Shown here piece after piece: positions 47,193-56,635 of a stretch of DNA of 64,000 nucleotides. Position 1 is the stretch's first letter; the number at the start of each line of letters is the position of its first letter. The DNA lies in NCBI RefSeq assembly GCF_900103415.1, contig NZ_FMXB01000007.1, positions 62,001 to 126,000 of the forward strand, read 5' to 3'. Position numbers and translations under genes: made by a program. This DNA is from Methanobrevibacter millerae. GTDB taxonomy: Archaea > Methanobacteriota > Methanobacteria > Methanobacteriales > Methanobacteriaceae. The notes under the pieces are model-generated. The model worked only from the letters and a program-made list of their open reading frames with translations, ran no database searches and was not told the DNA's origin.

Positions 47193-47846
47193 TTAAGGAC
47201 AATTCTTAGGACCTATTATCATAATACACATATAGGTAAATTCGCTGGAGGCAATATTTTTTAAAGTGGTGGCGACAATTCTTTCGTCCGGATATGAAAG
47301 TCTCTCGCAAACCGTAACGGGGCGGTCTTCACTAACGCCGTTGTCAAGCAAGAACTGTGCCATATCCTTGACTTTTCTTGAAGGAAGCGCAATGGTGATT
47401 TTTCCGTTATCGATGACTTCCAGAATGTCCTCAATGTTTTCCCGGCCATGAAAAGTCATTACGTTTGCGCTGTCCCACTGGATATGATTTCTTGCGGCGG
47501 CAAGCTGAAGGGAACTTATTCCCGGTATGACTTCAATGTTTTCATGTGGAAATCCCTTTTCGGTTGAAATCCTCAAGACGCTATTTAAAACGCCTGAAAA
47601 GCCAGGGTCTCCTGTAGACAATATGGAAACGCTGTTTCCTGAAACCGCCAGGTCAACACCTTCCTCAAGCTTGTCAACTAAGTCTTTAACGTTAAAGGCG
47701 ATGGTATTTTTAACGTCTGCAAAGAGATCAATTGCTCTTGTACTTCCAACGGTATAGTCGCTGTCTTTAACTGTTTCTACAGCCTTTAAAGTCAGGTATT
47801 CCTCTGCTCCGGGTCCGATTCCAACGATAAATATTTTTCCTTCCAT
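47193..47846 (-). CDS. cbiE: Cobalt-precorrin-7 (C5)-methyltransferase
   Basis: 217 residues. It opens GKIFIVGIGPGAEEYLTLKA, the tetrapyrrole methylase motif, followed by ILSTGDPGFSGVL and VIPGISSLQLAAARNHIQW. CbiE adds a methyl group at C5 in anaerobic cobalamin (corrinoid) synthesis; methanogens need corrinoids for methyl transfer. Of the in-frame starts 47858 (TTG), 47855 and 47846, the last gives the conserved length and has TGAT upstream. No other cbi gene is next to it. Confidence 0.88.
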   Translation of the reverse strand: MEGKIFIVGIGPGAEEYLTLKAVETVKDSDYTVGSTRAIDLFADVKNTIAFNVKDLVDKLEEGVDLAVSGNSVSILSTGDPGFSGVLNSVLRISTEKGFPHENIEVIPGISSLQLAAARNHIQWDSANVMTFHGRENIEDILEVIDNGKITIALPSRKVKDMAQFLLDNGVSEDRPVTVCERLSYPDERIVATTLKNIASSEFTYMCIMIIGPKNCP

Positions 47847-47903
47847 GCTAATCATCAATTTTTTAACTATTGTTTATTAGTTTATCCTTTGATTAAATAA
47901 ATG

Positions 47904-50009
47904 TTAAGCATTCTTCAGCTCATCCATCTCCCTTTTTAAAAAATCGTAAATTGATTTTGCACCGATTAATTCGCCGGGGTCTTGCCATTCTGAAGGATAC
48001 ATAATGAACGGTCTTGTCTGGCTTCCGCCAAGGCCTCCGTGGCTTCCTATCAGTTCCTCGAATGCGCAGACCTCATCGCTTTCGGCATCATAAAAGCTGT
48101 TTACAAGAATGTCCGGCATGTTATTGAATGTGTCATGCCTTTTTAAATGCATTGCGGCGTTTTCACCAAAGTCTTTTAAAGGATTTTCGCCGATAATCTT
48201 GTTGGTTCTCAAGTAATATATGCCGTTGGGGCCTATTGCCATAGGTCCGTTGGTGTATGACTTGACTAAAATGAATCCGATTCCCGGATGCCTTACAAGG
48301 CCAGGTATCAGGTCGGGAAATAGGGTAACCATTTCCTCATAGCTCAATCTTCTTTTCCACTGGGTCAGATAAATCAGCCCTAGGTTTCCGGAACCCAGAA
48401 CTATCAGTTCGGAATCCTTTGCTTTTTTGGTGGTTTCCTCCTTGCTTTCATGCTTTTTAATGTATTCCAGGCTGTCAGGGTACTTTTCCCTGTATTCCTC
48501 CAGGCGCTCAATGTTGATGAAATCGGGTCTTTTCTCTTTCACGCTGTCAATCTGTGATGAAAAGAAGTCAGTATGTTTAATATCATCCACCTTATCGATT
48601 AATGTTCCGATCTGCTTGTTTTCGGGAATGAATGCATCCCTGAAGTGATCTGAAATGTATTTGGATTCATTGTACACCATCATGTCGTCTGGAAGAAGCC
48701 TTCTCACGTAATCTCCCAGAGTCAATCCGTATCTCTGCTTGAATGTCGCTCCGTTACTCTGGCCGTGGTCGGAGAGGACGACAAATTTATATGGTCTTTT
48801 GCTTGTTTTTTCGGCTTTTTCAATCCTTTTGAACTGCAAATCGATTTTCTTTAACACGTTCCACACATCGCTGTCCTTCACGCCTGAATGGTGCGCAACC
48901 TCGTCATAGCCAACGTAGCTTGCATAGGCACTGTTGATTTCTCCTTTCACGATATTTCCAATCAGTGTCTCAGTAGCTATTTCCCTTAAAAACACGTTGG
49001 CTCCCGCCCTGATTGTTGCATATACGACGTTTATCCTAAGCCTCGGTTTGACATTTCTTATCCTGCGCATTATCTGGCACTTTATTTCAACAAAAATCTC
49101 CCAAATGAAAAGTACAATCACTCTCTGGAATGAATATGCTTCAAGAAATGCCACGTCCAATGATTTGTCAAAGATTTTCGTATAGATTTCGAATTTTGAT
49201 GAGGTTATGACGGTATGAGGACTGTCTCCTGAAAACATGTTGGTTATGCTGATTCCGTTGTCGCATAAAAGCCCATTGCCGTCGGATATTCTCTTTTCGA
49301 TTATCGGAGCGTGAGCCAGCTTGCCTGAAATCAGGATTTCGTTGTCGCTTTCCTTTTCAACCCACCTGTAGGCAACGATGTTTTTGTTGTTTCCGTGAAG
49401 TATTCCCGCCTGGCTTGCGCCGGTCTGGGATGAAAGGTCGGTTTCCCATTCCATTATTGTGTGGGTGCCATTTTCAATCCATTTCTTGAGCGTCGGCATC
49501 AGTTCCCGGTCAATGGCTTCCTTCAGGATGTCTATTGAAAGGCCGTCTATTTCAAGGATTATCAGACCAGGATATCTTATATTGTATTCCGTTTCGTCAT
49601 TTTTGACATAGTTTGCGATTGTCTTTGTATATGAATCAAAGTAATCGATGTTTGCAATGTTTGAAACGAATGTTGTTGCGATTGCCATTGTCAGAGGAAC
49701 CACAAAGGCCTCATATGCCCCAACGCTAACGCCAGGAATGAAGTAGGTAACGCCGTAGAAAATTATTGAATTGACAATGAGTGCTCCGAATCCAAAGGTA
49801 AAGGTCACGAATTTCGTCAGATATCTCGGAACGATTGGCCAGATTATCATGTTTGCGATTCCGACTCCAACTGTTATGATGACGGCATTATACCACGGTC
49901 CCAGAGTGAAATTCCCGCAGATGTAGGATGTAGCTATCACTACTGAAACGTTCGCTATTACAAGCAGCAATAATATTATAATCGATTTTATGGCATTAGT
50001 GATGTTCAT
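47904..50009 (-). CDS. Phage-holin-4-like membrane domain fused to a type I phosphodiesterase/alkaline phosphatase-superfamily domain
   Basis: 701 residues. Residues 1-120 are four transmembrane helices in the pattern of the YvlD/phage holin 4 family (VGVGIANMIIWPIVPRYL, FGFGALIVNSIIFYGVTYFIPGV). From about 150 a phosphodiesterase fold starts with LIILEIDGLSIDIL (metal aspartate), TGASQAGILHG (nucleophile region), YVGYDEVAHHSG and VVLSDHGQSNGATF with the metal-binding DHG. The hydrolase is probably attached to the membrane; the substrate may be a phosphodiester of the envelope, but this is inference. It begins 4 bp after the metallophosphoesterase stop, so the two phospho-hydrolases share a transcript. 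Confidence 0.85.
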   Translation of the reverse strand: MNITNAIKSIIILLLLVIANVSVVIATSYICGNFTLGPWYNAVIITVGVGIANMIIWPIVPRYLTKFVTFTFGFGALIVNSIIFYGVTYFIPGVSVGAYEAFVVPLTMAIATTFVSNIANIDYFDSYTKTIANYVKNDETEYNIRYPGLIILEIDGLSIDILKEAIDRELMPTLKKWIENGTHTIMEWETDLSSQTGASQAGILHGNNKNIVAYRWVEKESDNEILISGKLAHAPIIEKRISDGNGLLCDNGISITNMFSGDSPHTVITSSKFEIYTKIFDKSLDVAFLEAYSFQRVIVLFIWEIFVEIKCQIMRRIRNVKPRLRINVVYATIRAGANVFLREIATETLIGNIVKGEINSAYASYVGYDEVAHHSGVKDSDVWNVLKKIDLQFKRIEKAEKTSKRPYKFVVLSDHGQSNGATFKQRYGLTLGDYVRRLLPDDMMVYNESKYISDHFRDAFIPENKQIGTLIDKVDDIKHTDFFSSQIDSVKEKRPDFINIERLEEYREKYPDSLEYIKKHESKEETTKKAKDSELIVLGSGNLGLIYLTQWKRRLSYEEMVTLFPDLIPGLVRHPGIGFILVKSYTNGPMAIGPNGIYYLRTNKIIGENPLKDFGENAAMHLKRHDTFNNMPDILVNSFYDAESDEVCAFEELIGSHGGLGGSQTRPFIMYPSEWQDPGELIGAKSIYDFLKREMDELKNA

Positions 50010-50013
50010 TTTT

Positions 50014-50874
50014 CTATTCTATTCTTATTTCTCTTCTTTGCTTAGTTTTAAGAGTAAACAATGTAATTTCAGGCTTACAATTAATTCTAAGCCAAAATGA
50101 GTTCGTACCAAGTCCTTTGCTTGTATACTGAATCATGTCTCTGACCTTATATGCTCCTACAGGATATCTTATGGAATAGGAGAATCTGAAAGGAGTTGTC
50201 TTGACGAGGGGTATTACCAGCTGGCCTCCATGTGAATGGCCTGAAATCTGAAGGTCGAACTTTCCGGTCTTTGATGAAGTTTCCGCAAAGTCCGGTTCGT
50301 GGGCAAGCAATATGCTGATTCCCTCTTCAGGCAGTTTTTCAAGAACCTTGTCAATGTCATCCATGCCTACCGTACAGCTGTCAACGCCTGAAAAGTTAAG
50401 TAACTCTCCATTTTTCTCGACAGTGTATACGTCATTGCTCAAATCAATGATGTCTGATTCCTTAAGGATTTCACGGATTTTTGAAGCGTCGTTCCAGTGG
50501 TCATGATTTCCCAGGACTGCAACCTTTCCGTCTTTTGCTTCAAGTTTTTTAAAGGAGTCCAGAAGGGCATCCTCATAGCCTTCCAGAATATATGAAACAT
50601 AATCTCCAGTTAAAGTGATAATATCCGGATTCAAGCTGTTGACATAGTCCACAATGCCGTCCAGATAATCCGGGCTGACCCATTGGCCTATGTGTATGTC
50701 AGTCAAGTTAATTATTTTGTAATTATGGAATGTGGGAGTTATCTTGTCGAGTTTGACATCTACATTAATCAAATCGAATAATTTTTCCTTAAATGTAGTG
50801 TCTCCCCTTGCCTGTGTCATGAATGTCTGGAATCCCTGCCGGATTCTCATTCCCTGTGGTTTTTCACTTTCCAA
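50014..50874 (-). CDS. Metallophosphoesterase, YkuE-like
   Basis: 286 residues. All calcineurin-like motifs are present: LTDIHIGQW (D-x-H), LTGDYVSY (GD), [10 protein letters not shown] (GNHD), and [12 protein letters not shown] (GHxH). YkuE-type enzymes act at the wall or membrane, although no signal peptide is seen here. TTG 50874 is preferred as start because GGTGA lies 5 nt upstream; GTG 50883 overlaps that site. It is divergent from ychF and is followed at 4 bp by the membrane phosphodiesterase gene. Confidence 0.88.
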   Translation of the reverse strand: MESEKPQGMRIRQGFQTFMTQARGDTTFKEKLFDLINVDVKLDKITPTFHNYKIINLTDIHIGQWVSPDYLDGIVDYVNSLNPDIITLTGDYVSYILEGYEDALLDSFKKLEAKDGKVAVLGNHDHWNDASKIREILKESDIIDLSNDVYTVEKNGELLNFSGVDSCTVGMDDIDKVLEKLPEEGISILLAHEPDFAETSSKTGKFDLQISGHSHGGQLVIPLVKTTPFRFSYSIRYPVGAYKVRDMIQYTSKGLGTNSFWLRINCKPEITLFTLKTKQRREIRIE

Positions 50875-50950
50875 TATTTTCACCTTATTTTTTAAATATG
50901 GTTCATTAAACTATTTATGTTTTAAAGAGCATATAGTTAATGTGATTATT

Positions 50951-52141
50951 ATGCTTCAAATTGCAGTTACAGGAAAACCAAATGTAGGAAAATCATCTTT
51001 TTTCAATTCAGCGACTTCTTCAACTGTAGAAATGGCGAATTATCCGTTCACGACGATTGACGCCAATAATGCAGTTGCTCATGTTATTAAGGATTGCCCG
51101 TGTAAAGAATTGGGTGTTACCTGCAATCCGAGAAATTCAATCTGCATTGATGGAAAAAGATTGCTTCCTATTGAATTGATAGATGTTGCAGGATTAGTTC
51201 CTGGAGCACACGAAGGAAAAGGATTAGGAAATAAGTTTTTAGACGATTTAATGCAAGCTAAAGTTTTTATTCATGTTATTGACGCTTCCGGATCAACGGA
51301 TATTGAAGGCCAGCCGGTTGAAATGGGAAGCCATGACCCGCTCGAAGACATCGAATTTCTTGAAGAGGAAATCGTGATGTGGATGTATGGAATCCTTTCA
51401 AGAAACTGGGTCAGGCTTGTCCGCAAGGTCGGAGCCGAGCATCTTGACATTTCAAAAGTACTGTTTGACCAGCTGTCAGGTACCGGAATTACAATCGAGG
51501 ATATTATAGAAGCCAAAAGAAATATCGAACCTGACTACAACAAGTGGGAAGAGGAAGATCTTATTGAGCTGACCAGAAATGTCCTGAAAATAGCCAAGCC
51601 GATGATGATAGTAGCCAACAAGGCCGATTTGCCGACTTCTGAAGAAAACATTAAAAGGATTAAGGAAAAGTATCCAAACGTTATTCCTGCTTCAGCCGAA
51701 TCCGAAATCGCTCTGGTAAGGGCAAACGAAGCCGGTCTAATCAGCTATCTTCCTGGTGACGATCATTTTGACATCTTAAGGGAAGACGAACTGTCTGAAA
51801 ATCAGCTCAAGGCTCTTGACTACATCAAAACCAACATTCTTGATAAGTATGGAAGCACAGGCATTCAGGATGCCCTAAACTACGGCATTTTCGAGCTTCT
51901 TGAAAACATTGTCGTTTATCCGGTACAGGATGAACACAAATACACTGACCAGAAGGGCAACGTCCTGCCTGACGGTATTTTAGTCAAGAAAGGTTCAAAT
52001 CCTCGCCAATTGGCTTATCTTGTTCACACCGATATCGGCGACAAGTTCATGCACGCTGTCGACGCAAGAAGCAACATGAGAATAGCCAGCGATTATGAAC
52101 TGAAGGATGGAGACATTATAAGTATTGTTACACGCCAATAA
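50951..52141 (+). CDS. Archaeal YchF/OBG-like GTPase
   Basis: 396 residues. G1 [13 protein letters not shown]3 [19 protein letters not shown]4 VANKADLP and the C-terminal TGS domain ([16 protein letters not shown]) match archaeal YchF/Obg-like proteins, which bind ribosomes and nucleotide. ATG 50951 gives the conserved N terminus ([11 protein letters not shown]) and follows TGTGATT; longer upstream reading runs into the divergent phosphoesterase and is not coding. Confidence 0.93.
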   Translation: MLQIAVTGKPNVGKSSFFNSATSSTVEMANYPFTTIDANNAVAHVIKDCPCKELGVTCNPRNSICIDGKRLLPIELIDVAGLVPGAHEGKGLGNKFLDDLMQAKVFIHVIDASGSTDIEGQPVEMGSHDPLEDIEFLEEEIVMWMYGILSRNWVRLVRKVGAEHLDISKVLFDQLSGTGITIEDIIEAKRNIEPDYNKWEEEDLIELTRNVLKIAKPMMIVANKADLPTSEENIKRIKEKYPNVIPASAESEIALVRANEAGLISYLPGDDHFDILREDELSENQLKALDYIKTNILDKYGSTGIQDALNYGIFELLENIVVYPVQDEHKYTDQKGNVLPDGILVKKGSNPRQLAYLVHTDIGDKFMHAVDARSNMRIASDYELKDGDIISIVTRQ

Positions 52142-52170
52142 TACTTCATCATTTCTTTTTTTTGATTTTT

Positions 52171-52740
52171 ATGCCAAGACCTTCATTAACGAAAGAATTA
52201 GGCCCTGAAGAATTCGGGCAGTACTATTTTTTAAAGGAGGAACTGAAGGATTTCTGTCGAAGCGAAGGCCTTAAGGTAAGCGGAAGCAAGGGGGATTTGG
52301 AAAAGAGAATTGTTCATTATCTTGAAACCGGCGAGGAATTAACTGAATCGGTTAAGGCAAAATCACCTGTTAACTTGTCTGAAATTACTCTGGATTCAAG
52401 ATTGGGTGAAAACTTCAGATGCAGCGAAGATAAAAGGGAATTCTTTGAAAGAGAAATCGGTGAAAGCTTCAAGTTCAAGGTAAAGTTTCAGAAATGGCTG
52501 AAGTCAAACCCCGACAGGACATATCGCGATGCGATTGAAGCTTACTGGGAAATCATCAATTCAAATGAGAAAACGAGTATTGATAAGCAGTTCCAATATA
52601 ATCAATATATCAGGGATTTCTTTGAGGATAATGATGATAAATCATTGGATGACGCAATAAAATGCTGGAAATATAAAAAAGGCCTTAAAGGCCATAACAG
52701 ATATGAAAAAAGCGATTTAACTGTTTTAAAAGGTGATTAA
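52171..52740 (+). CDS. SAP-domain protein (DUF6434-like)
   Basis: 189 residues. Residues about 20-55 form a SAP motif (LKDFCRSEGLKVSGSKGDLE), a helix-hinge-helix that binds DNA. The rest, with FKVKFQKWLKSNPDRTYRDA, resembles the DUF6434 domain often paired with SAP. The first ATG (52171) has no Shine-Dalgarno; the gene may be leaderless or coupled to ychF 30 bp upstream. The next gene starts one base after its stop. Confidence 0.75.
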   Translation: MPRPSLTKELGPEEFGQYYFLKEELKDFCRSEGLKVSGSKGDLEKRIVHYLETGEELTESVKAKSPVNLSEITLDSRLGENFRCSEDKREFFEREIGESFKFKVKFQKWLKSNPDRTYRDAIEAYWEIINSNEKTSIDKQFQYNQYIRDFFEDNDDKSLDDAIKCWKYKKGLKGHNRYEKSDLTVLKGD

Positions 52741-52741
52741 T

Positions 52742-53056
52742 ATGAAAAAAGTCAGGATTACTGTAATGAAAAAGGCAAGATATGACGATTTGATTGAAGA
52801 GTACGAAAATCCTTTGGAGCATGAGTGTGACGTCGAGCTTGGAGACGTTTTCATAGCAAACGGATGGCAAAAACCTGAAGGTTTCTGCGACAGCGCATGG
52901 GAAAGCCTCTCTGCTTTCGTTCTTGCTTTGGCCAACGGCGCTGAAGACTTCTATGACGGCTGGATGAAAAACAAAAAGTCCGCAATGATATCCTGCAATG
53001 ACGGCTTTCGTCCGGTCAGCTTTCTTCTTGAAACGATGGACGAGGATGCTGATTAA
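52742..53056 (+). CDS. TIGR04076 family protein
   Basis: 104 residues. The pattern KKVRITVMKKARYDDLIEEY, CDVELGDVFIANGWQKPEGF and DSAWESLSAFVLALANG is typical of TIGR04076, a small family of unknown function with conserved cysteines. GGTGATTAAT precedes ATG 52742 at ideal spacing, partly overlapping the stop of the SAP gene. A permease gene follows 8 bp later, so all three are probably one operon with ychF or behind it. Confidence 0.85.
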   Translation: MKKVRITVMKKARYDDLIEEYENPLEHECDVELGDVFIANGWQKPEGFCDSAWESLSAFVLALANGAEDFYDGWMKNKKSAMISCNDGFRPVSFLLETMDEDAD

Positions 53057-53064
53057 CGGATAAT

Positions 53065-54060
53065 ATGATTGATAAAACCCGCAACTTTTTCAAAAAAGAG
53101 ATAGTATTTTCCATATCATTAATATTGGCTGTCATGTCCTGCTTTTTTGCAAGGCCGAGCATTGACTACATTAATTGGGACACAATCATACTCCTTCTTG
53201 TGATAATGGTCATCGTTGAAATCCTTAAAAACCTTGCCGTTTTTGAGATAATGGTTCGAAAGCTATTGACTAAAATAGGAAATACTCGAGGACTTGTCCT
53301 GGTTCTTGTTTTCACATGTTTTTTAAGCTCAATATTCATAACCAATGATGTTTCATTAATCATTTTCGTACCCTTTTCCATATTGGCCTTAAAAAAGGTC
53401 GAGAGGACCGATTTGACTATCATTACCGTATCGCTGCAGACCATTGCCGCCAATGTGGGATGTATGGTGCTTCCAATCGGCGCTCCCCACAATATAGTAA
53501 TGTATACGGTTTCAAAGATTCCTTTCCAGTCATTTTTCCTATTATTGCTGCCTTACATTATCGTATCAGTGATATTTATCTCAGCAATATTGCTTTTTAT
53601 ACCGAAAGACCGTATTGTCCTTCCTGAAATGAAAAGAATAGAAATAAATAAGGACAATTTCCTAAAACGGGTATTTATGGGTGTTGACTATTACCTGCTT
53701 TTGACTTTCATCGCGCTTTTTATCCTTATCGGAAACCTGGAAAGCATTCCGTTTTTCAATTCGCTCTTTACAAAATGGATTTCAGGAAATGAGGTAATCT
53801 GGGGAATACTCGCCTCTCAAGTCATTTCCAACGTTCCTGCGGCAATGCTTTTAAGCGGCTTCAGCACTAATTACGAAGCAATTATCATCGGAATTAACAT
53901 CGGAGGATTCGGTACGCTAATTGCATCCATGGCAAATCTTATTTCCTATAAGATTCTTGTACGTGAATACGATGAGTTTAAAATAAGATATCTGGTGATA
54001 TTCACTGTTTTAAATGTTATATTGCTGGTGATTCTTTTGGGTGTTAATGTTTTGGTTTAA
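53065..54060 (+). CDS. ArsB/SLC13-like anion permease (ion transporter superfamily)
   Basis: 331 residues with about 9-10 transmembrane helices. LSSIFITNDVSLIIFVPF and the second-half SQVISNVPAAMLLSGF are the paired re-entrant loops of the IT superfamily (citrate, arsenite and other anion carriers). The family usually has 400-430 residues, so this is a short member. The substrate is unknown. It is last in the run that starts with ychF, SAP and TIGR04076. Confidence 0.82.
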   Translation: MIDKTRNFFKKEIVFSISLILAVMSCFFARPSIDYINWDTIILLLVIMVIVEILKNLAVFEIMVRKLLTKIGNTRGLVLVLVFTCFLSSIFITNDVSLIIFVPFSILALKKVERTDLTIITVSLQTIAANVGCMVLPIGAPHNIVMYTVSKIPFQSFFLLLLPYIIVSVIFISAILLFIPKDRIVLPEMKRIEINKDNFLKRVFMGVDYYLLLTFIALFILIGNLESIPFFNSLFTKWISGNEVIWGILASQVISNVPAAMLLSGFSTNYEAIIIGINIGGFGTLIASMANLISYKILVREYDEFKIRYLVIFTVLNVILLVILLGVNVLV

Positions 54061-54539
54061 AGTCGGATAAGTCGAAGTGATTGCTCAATTGTTGAATAAG
54101 TTAAAGTGATTTCTCTACATTATATTAATAACAGGTAGATTTTCTTTCAAGACATATGGCTCAGTATTCTATTAAGGAAAGAAATTACAACAATTCATTA
54201 ATTCTTTATGAATTGCACTAATACATAATCAATTTATCTTATTGTGTAATTCATTCCCAATCTTGGAGATGTTGGGATATATTTTCCACGATTAAGATAA
54301 ATTTTTATAATTTATGCTTAACTTACAGTGCTTCAAAAAGGTTATGTTTAAATATTTTTAAATGAATATTATAATTTAACTTATTATTGTTTACTACATA
54401 ATTTGTTCTGTCTTTTTTATAAGTCATTACTATTGTCGGCTATTTTAGTAATGACCTATTAAAAGACTGTAATTCTAATTTAAACCCATAAATAACATAT
54501 CATCAAGATACAATTCATTATAATACTGTGTAAATGAAC
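54061..54539. other. AT-rich gap with a direct repeat and a perfect inverted repeat
   Basis: An imperfect 21-bp direct repeat (GATAAGTCGAAGTGATTGCTC at 54066-54086; AATAAGTTAAAGTGATTTCTC at 54095-54115) follows the permease gene. A perfect 10-bp inverted repeat, GTCATTACTA (54423-54432) with TAGTAATGAC (54446-54455), lies before the end of the PIN gene but has no T-run. No gene is seen. Confidence 0.5.
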
Positions 54540-55046
54540 TTATATTATGAGGCAATGATCTTTCCGACCATTATTTATCATTTTTGTCCAAATTTTATCT
54601 AACTCATCTTTTGTTTTAATTTGCTTTTCATAAGCAATTGCCAGTATGAATGCAGTTGTAATCAAATTCAAATCATAATCCTTAACATAATCTTTAATAT
54701 CACTGAGATTATTGCTTGCAATAACTCCACCATTTTCTTGAGTTAAAGCAATAACTGCGGCTTCGCCATCACCCATGAATTCATAATTTTTTTTAATATT
54801 AATGAAACGGTCATGTTCATCAGAATCAACTTCCATTCCACGCACTTGAACAAATCCTAAATTAACCAACTTATTGAAGTTATCCTTAATATATTGAGGA
54901 GTAGCATAATTTAAAATTTCATGTGCTACTACTAATGGAACTATTATCTTAGAAAATAATTTCTGCAAAATTCCACATTCTTTTACAGCTAAAAAACATA
55001 TTAAACAATCTGAATCATAAAATACATCTGTTTCAAACAATATCAT
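54540..55046 (-). CDS. PIN-domain protein (VapC/DUF3368-like), predicted toxin
   Basis: 168 residues. The opening TDVFYDSDCLICFL, the central GDGEAAVIALTQENG and SNNLSDIKDYV carry acidic residues at the positions of a PIN ribonuclease site; the GDGEAA block is close to DUF3368-type PIN proteins. AAGGAGG (55056-55050) serves the start; ATGs at 55049 and 55046 and TTG 55040 are all possible, and 55046 is a compromise. It overlaps the end of the ImmA/IrrE gene by about 14 bp. PIN proteins of this class cut RNA and are usually the toxin of type II pairs; here the companions are an XRE regulator and a protease. Confidence 0.8.
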   Translation of the reverse strand: MILFETDVFYDSDCLICFLAVKECGILQKLFSKIIVPLVVAHEILNYATPQYIKDNFNKLVNLGFVQVRGMEVDSDEHDRFINIKKNYEFMGDGEAAVIALTQENGGVIASNNLSDIKDYVKDYDLNLITTAFILAIAYEKQIKTKDELDKIWTKMINNGRKDHCLII

Positions 55047-55761
55047 CATCCTCCTTAAGGGTGTTATAAACCATATCACCCCTAAAAATGTTTAGTAATA
55101 TTTCGTCATATTTGCCTCCGGTAATCATATTATTATCATAGGCCATGCCAGATAATGGGATTATCCTTCCTAATGCATAATTTTCATTAGTAGGCTCATA
55201 TAAACTTAAATCATATCCTAAATTCAATGCAGCTAATTTAACTCCGGTTTTATATCTTAAATAATCATCATATGAAATCAAAGATTCTCGTCGGAGTTTA
55301 CATAACATTGCAGTGTGGCTGATTTGAAAATATTGTTCACATTTGATAATATCATTTAAACTCCATTCACTAATTTCATTTTGTTTAATATATTCATATA
55401 ATCCCATATTTGGAATTAAAAGGCATTCTGCAAATTTATTTGCATTTTTTTCACTTTCGTCGGATGAGTTAATATTGCAAACAAATGAGTCTTTTGTATC
55501 TTCATATAATAAATGATATAACTCATGAGCAAGAGTGAAGTTTTGTCTCCCTTTTGAATGTTTGGAGTTAATGCAAATAATATTATCATCTTCTGTTTTG
55601 CTGCAACATCCACTTAACTCATCAAGCATTGGAAACCATAATATTGTTAGATTATCAATGTTTCCAATGGCACTTTGTAAAATATTCAAGGGACTTGAAT
55701 TATTAATGTCCCAAGATTTTCTTAGCATTTCTGCTTTAAAAGTTATATCTGAATTAATCAT
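55033..55761 (-). CDS. ImmA/IrrE-family zinc peptidase (COG2856)
   Basis: 242 residues. The zinc motif is FTLAHELYHLLYED (H79, E80, H83), with SEKNANKFAECLLIP supplying the third ligand region (about E104). This is the ImmA/IrrE fold; ImmA cleaves the XRE-type repressor ImmR of ICEBs1, and IrrE/PprI cleaves DdrO. The partner encoded immediately upstream is an XRE regulator, so the same relation is likely. ATG 55761 overlaps the XRE stop by 8 bp and has AGAGGA upstream. The C-terminal ~80 residues (GYDLSLYEPTNENYALGR...) have no known role. Confidence 0.88.
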   Translation of the reverse strand: MINSDITFKAEMLRKSWDINNSSPLNILQSAIGNIDNLTILWFPMLDELSGCCSKTEDDNIICINSKHSKGRQNFTLAHELYHLLYEDTKDSFVCNINSSDESEKNANKFAECLLIPNMGLYEYIKQNEISEWSLNDIIKCEQYFQISHTAMLCKLRRESLISYDDYLRYKTGVKLAALNLGYDLSLYEPTNENYALGRIIPLSGMAYDNNMITGGKYDEILLNIFRGDMVYNTLKEDDDIV

Positions 55762-56086
55762 TTTCAATTTTCCTCTCAATTTTTCTTAAATATTTTAAAT
55801 AACCAATTACTTGATTCATTTTTGCAATAGCAAATAAATCAACACTTTCATCAGACCTAAATGCTAATTTTGGAGGTTCATGGGCATTAGATTTTCCTAA
55901 AAGATAATCTGATGAACAATTATATAATAAACAAAGTTTATTAAAAGAAATTTCATTTAAATTTCTTTTTCCTTTTTCTATTTTAGAAATATAGCTTTGA
56001 TCAATTTCTAAATAATTTGCAACTTGTTCTTGACTATAATTATTTTCCTCCCTTAGTTGTTTTAACCGTTCATACATTAACACCAT
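55754..56086 (-). CDS. XRE-family HTH regulator
   Basis: 110 residues. Residues about 8-62 are a cro/C1-type helix-turn-helix: LKQLREENNYSQEQVANYL, DQSYISKIEKGKR and LCLLYNCSSDYLLG. The remaining C-terminal helix probably dimerises or contacts the protease. ATG 56086 is set by GGTGA (56095-56091). It is the first gene of the operon with ImmA/IrrE and PIN. A palindrome at 56165-56178 lies between its TATA box and inferred transcription start, so autoregulation is likely. Confidence 0.9.
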   Translation of the reverse strand: MVLMYERLKQLREENNYSQEQVANYLEIDQSYISKIEKGKRNLNEISFNKLCLLYNCSSDYLLGKSNAHEPPKLAFRSDESVDLFAIAKMNQVIGYLKYLRKIERKIEND

Positions 56087-56164
56087 TTTATCACCTTGCC
56101 TAATCCTCATATAAAATATTTTTATTCTAAAAGTTTCAACGCCGTTATTTAGTATAATATTAGG

Positions 56165-56178
56165 CATAATATATTATG
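56165..56178 (-). promoter_or_regulatory. Palindromic operator of the XRE/ImmA/PIN operon
   Basis: CATAATATATTATG is a perfect 14-bp palindrome. On the coding (minus) strand the TATA box TTTATATAAT (56196-56187) lies just before it and transcription should start near 56163, so a bound regulator would block initiation. A half-site GTCATAATAAA occurs again around 56205-56214. Confidence 0.55.
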
Positions 56179-56196
56179 TCCTAATTATTATATAAA

Positions 56197-56635
56197 TATT
56201 TGTATTTATTATGACAAAATGAAAAAATTAAAAAATAATAATTTTTAAAATCAATTAAAAAGATTAAATATTGATTTTTAGACTCTTATTTTATTATAAT
56301 TAAAATAAATTCTAATTTAATTTAGATTAATATATAATTATTAGTCAAATTGAAAATTAACAATATTTAATTGCTATTATATGGTTATGACAAAATTATT
56401 TTTGATAGTTGTTGTGCGGTAATCAAAAACATTGTAAGGAGTATCTCTGTTGTGTTAGTTTAAGTCATGGTTATTAGATTTTTAGCATTTGTTGCATATC
56501 AATAAATTAAATTAAAAAACAGTAACGTTAAATACGATCAGAATCCAATTAAATCAAAATAAAATAAACAATGCTTCATATAACAAAATTTAAAAGACAA
56601 TTGATTGTTGATAAAAAATAAGAAAGTAATGATAA
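56197..56635. other. AT-rich gap upstream of the XRE operon
   Basis: No gene is seen in this very AT-rich stretch. TTATGACAAAAT occurs twice (about 56208 and 56385), and short AT-rich palindromes are present. No terminator for the preceding secreted-protein gene could be identified with confidence. Confidence 0.4.

Noticed and set aside
50732-50950. N-terminal extension of the YchF gene
   Set aside because: It overlaps the divergent metallophosphoesterase, and the conserved GTPase N terminus starts at 50951.
54423-54455. Inverted repeat as a transcription terminator
   Set aside because: No T-run follows it on either strand; kept only as an unexplained repeat.
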